Notes under the pieces: generated by a model
Seen by the model: only the letters and a program-made list of their open reading frames with translations
Database searches by the model: none
Told to the model about the DNA's origin: nothing
Made by a program: the position numbers and the translations under genes
Assembly: GCF_004005995.1 (NCBI RefSeq)
Contig: NZ_CP034767.1
Span: 1,302,001 to 1,366,000 of the forward strand
Length of the DNA stretch: 64,000 nt
Source of the DNA: Devosia sp. 1566
GTDB taxonomy: Bacteria > Pseudomonadota > Alphaproteobacteria > Rhizobiales > Devosiaceae
Reading direction: 5' to 3'
Shown: positions 62,161 through 64,000 of the stretch, piece after piece
Layout of the letters: every line of letters begins with the position of its first letter
How positions within the stretch are numbered: the stretch's first letter is position 1

Positions 62161-63816
62161 GTGACGCAGGAATACGATCATATCGTTGTGGGCGGAGGCG
62201 CGTCGGGCTGCGTGGCGGCCGCGCGGCTGGTCGAGGCCGGGCGCCGGGTGCTGCTTCTGGAGGCCGGGCACTCCCACCATCATCCGCTGCTCGATATGCC
62301 GCCGGGCATCTTCAAGATGATCAACGGCTCCAAATTCATGCGCTACCATGCCACGACGCCCCAGGAGCATCTGGACGGGCGCGTCCATGAGATTAGCCAG
62401 GGCAATGTGCTGGGCGGCGGCACTTCAGTGAACGCCCAGGTCTATATGCGCGGCCGCCCGTCCGACTACGATGCCTGGGATGAGCTCTTACGCGGCAACA
62501 ATGCCGGAGTGCGCTGGGACTGGGAGCATGTGCTCCCCCATTTCCGCGGCATGGAAGGCAATAACCGCTTTTTCGATGAGCGCCACAACGACAGCGGCCC
62601 GCTGCTCGTATCCGATCCCGGCCATATCGATGATGTGTCGCGCTGGTTCGTGCAAACCATGCAGGGGCTGGGCGTCCCCTTCAATCCCGATTTCAACGGC
62701 CCGCGCCAAACCGGCGTCGGCTTCTACCAGTTCATGAACCGGCGCGGCAAACGCTCCAGCGCCGCTTACGCTTTCGTCGAGCCACTGCTCAAGCATCCCC
62801 GCCTGACCGTCAAGCTCAACGCCGCCGTGCAGCGCCTCGTCATCGACAAGGAGCGGGCGACCTCCGTCGTTTACGCCGACAACTCGGGCGAGCACACCGC
62901 CCATTCGGCTGCCGATATCATCGTCTGCTCGGGGGCGCTGGTTTCCCCCAAGCTGCTGATGCTTTCGGGCATCGGCCCCGCCGATGAACTGCGCGGGCAC
63001 GGCCTTCCCGTCACCCTCGACGCGCCCGGCGTCGGCCAGAACCTGATCGATCATCCCGAAGTGCCGATCCTCGCGCACTTCAATGGTCCCTATGGCTATT
63101 TCGGCCACACCGATGGCTGGCGCATGCTCATGCACGGCCTGCAGTTCAAGGTTTTTGGCTCGGGCATGGTGACCTCGGCGGGCGTTGAAGCCGGGGCCTT
63201 CGTCAATCCCATCGACCCCGAGGCGGAACCCAGCATCCAGGCCTTCTGCGTCCCCTTTGTGTACCTCGACCGCGACCTGCTCAAGCTCATCGCGCCCACC
63301 CATGGTGTCACCGTCACCACCGTCGTCACCAAGCCGAAATCGCGCGGCTTCGTGAAGCTGCGGTCTGCCAATCCGGCCGATATGCCCGTGGTGTCGCCCC
63401 ATCTGCTCAAGCACCCCGACGATATGGCCACCATGATCGCCGGCCAGCGCTTTTTCCTGCGCGCCTTCCAGAACGGCCCCTTGGGCTCGCGCGTCGACAA
63501 GATCCTGCGCCCCGACCCGGCCGATTGGAGCGACGAGGCCCTGGCGACCCACTGCAAGCGCATGGTCAAGACCAATTACCACCCCGCCGGCACCTGTCGC
63601 ATGGGGCCTGATGGCGATCCATTGGCCGTCCTCGATGCCCAGATGCAGGTGCGCGGCATCGACAATCTGCGTGTCGCTGATATGTCGGCGTGCCCCACCA
63701 TCAATGCCGGCAACACTGCCGCCCCGGCCATGATGCTGGGCGATCGCTGCGCCAGCTTCATCTTGGGCAGCACAGTCAATCAGATGGACGGAGTACGCGT
63801 TAGCCATGTCGCTTGA
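62161..63816 (+). CDS. GMC-family FAD-dependent oxidoreductase
   Basis: 551 residues from GTG 62161 (GAGGAGGACC upstream). FAD-binding [32 protein letters not shown] signature [14 protein letters not shown], second signature [17 protein letters not shown] and the catalytic His in [11 protein letters not shown] with Asn in [13 protein letters not shown]. Related to choline/alcohol dehydrogenases and polyol or sugar oxidases. The substrate is likely a sugar or polyol of the neighbouring pathway. Confidence 0.92.
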   Translation: MTQEYDHIVVGGGASGCVAAARLVEAGRRVLLLEAGHSHHHPLLDMPPGIFKMINGSKFMRYHATTPQEHLDGRVHEISQGNVLGGGTSVNAQVYMRGRPSDYDAWDELLRGNNAGVRWDWEHVLPHFRGMEGNNRFFDERHNDSGPLLVSDPGHIDDVSRWFVQTMQGLGVPFNPDFNGPRQTGVGFYQFMNRRGKRSSAAYAFVEPLLKHPRLTVKLNAAVQRLVIDKERATSVVYADNSGEHTAHSAADIIVCSGALVSPKLLMLSGIGPADELRGHGLPVTLDAPGVGQNLIDHPEVPILAHFNGPYGYFGHTDGWRMLMHGLQFKVFGSGMVTSAGVEAGAFVNPIDPEAEPSIQAFCVPFVYLDRDLLKLIAPTHGVTVTTVVTKPKSRGFVKLRSANPADMPVVSPHLLKHPDDMATMIAGQRFFLRAFQNGPLGSRVDKILRPDPADWSDEALATHCKRMVKTNYHPAGTCRMGPDGDPLAVLDAQMQVRGIDNLRVADMSACPTINAGNTAAPAMMLGDRCASFILGSTVNQMDGVRVSHVA

Positions 63817-64000
63817 AGGCAAATCAGTTCTGGTCAGTGGTGCGGGCAAGGGTATCGGCCGGTCCACCGCTCTTATGCTCGCCAAGGCGGGCGCCCATGT
63901 CGTGGCGCTCAGCCGCACCGAGTCTGACCTGGATAGCCTCGTCGAGGAAATTGGCTGCACGCCGGTCGTGGTGGACTTGTCCGACCCTGAGGCTACTGTC
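63806..64000 (+). CDS. Short-chain dehydrogenase, L-xylulose reductase (DCXR)-like (partial, right edge)
   Basis: 65 codons are visible before the edge; the ATG overlaps the GMC stop by 11 bases. [20 protein letters not shown] is the cofactor-binding start, and [23 protein letters not shown] resembles the corresponding segment of dicarbonyl/L-xylulose reductases. The catalytic half is outside the window. Confidence 0.85.
   Translation, partial: MSLEGKSVLVSGAGKGIGRSTALMLAKAGAHVVALSRTESDLDSLVEEIGCTPVVVDLSDPEATV

Noticed and set aside
62488..63960. 490-codon open frame opposite the GMC oxidoreductase
   Set aside because: It spans two recognised genes on the other strand and has no domain similarity.

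Overview
The window looks like chromosomal sequence from a free-living, GC-rich (roughly 63-65% by eye) alphaproteobacterium of the order Hyphomicrobiales. This is inferred from the density of TRAP and ABC sugar importers, the gene families present (ScfR-like XRE regulator, SWIB protein, YtfQRT/YjfF, Frc-like and Ugp systems) and heavy C/G use at third codon positions; a Devosia-like genus is a guess. I see no rRNA, tRNA, CRISPR array, transposase, integrase or prophage gene.

Layout. 1-1525: the 5' part of an HtrA-like protein with no catalytic triad, a small hypothetical gene and a glycine-zipper lipoprotein with a clean terminator. 1545-7898: LacI regulator divergent from a TRAP importer, an acid-sugar dehydratase of the enolase superfamily and a DMT permease. 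7899-15336 (minus): TRAP importer, GntR regulator, kduI-kduD-kdgF (unsaturated uronate catabolism) and a respiratory D-lactate dehydrogenase. 15567-20928 (minus): galactofuranose-type importer ytfQ-ytfR-ytfT-yjfF with a DgoR-like GntR regulator as last gene. 21208-26035: small proteins, a spermidine-synthase-fold protein, and a soluble quinoprotein glucose dehydrogenase fused to a cytochrome c. 26103-30805 (minus): ribose-family ABC importer of unknown substrate. 31068-35919: DUF2161 protein, two tandem SH3 proteins with GRGDG and PG-repeat tails, MFS exporter, esterase. 36037-41284 (minus): Liv-type ABC importer. 41464-46821: XRE/ScfR-like regulator, stand-alone receiver, small membrane protein, transporter-coupled histidine kinase, SWIB protein. 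46868-54579: DeoR regulator, ugpQ, ugpCEAB (glycerol-3-phosphate) divergent from a Na/Pi cotransporter. 54673-64000: Frc-like ABC importer, two SDRs, an enolase-superfamily enzyme resembling 3,6-anhydro-L-galactonate cycloisomerase, an AldA-like aldehyde dehydrogenase, a GntR regulator and a GMC oxidoreductase.

How it fits together. Most of the window imports and oxidises sugars, sugar acids and phosphorylated polyols: seven solute-binding-protein-dependent importers, most with their own regulator and two or three with adjacent catabolic enzymes. Each of the seven binding-protein genes is followed by an RNA hairpin before the next gene, one of them a full intrinsic terminator, consistent with making more binding protein than permease. 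The most unusual item is the XRE regulator at 41464: it carries a segment that aligns with the phospho-accepting H-box helix of histidine kinases, and it sits just upstream of a receiver with no output domain and a sensor kinase.
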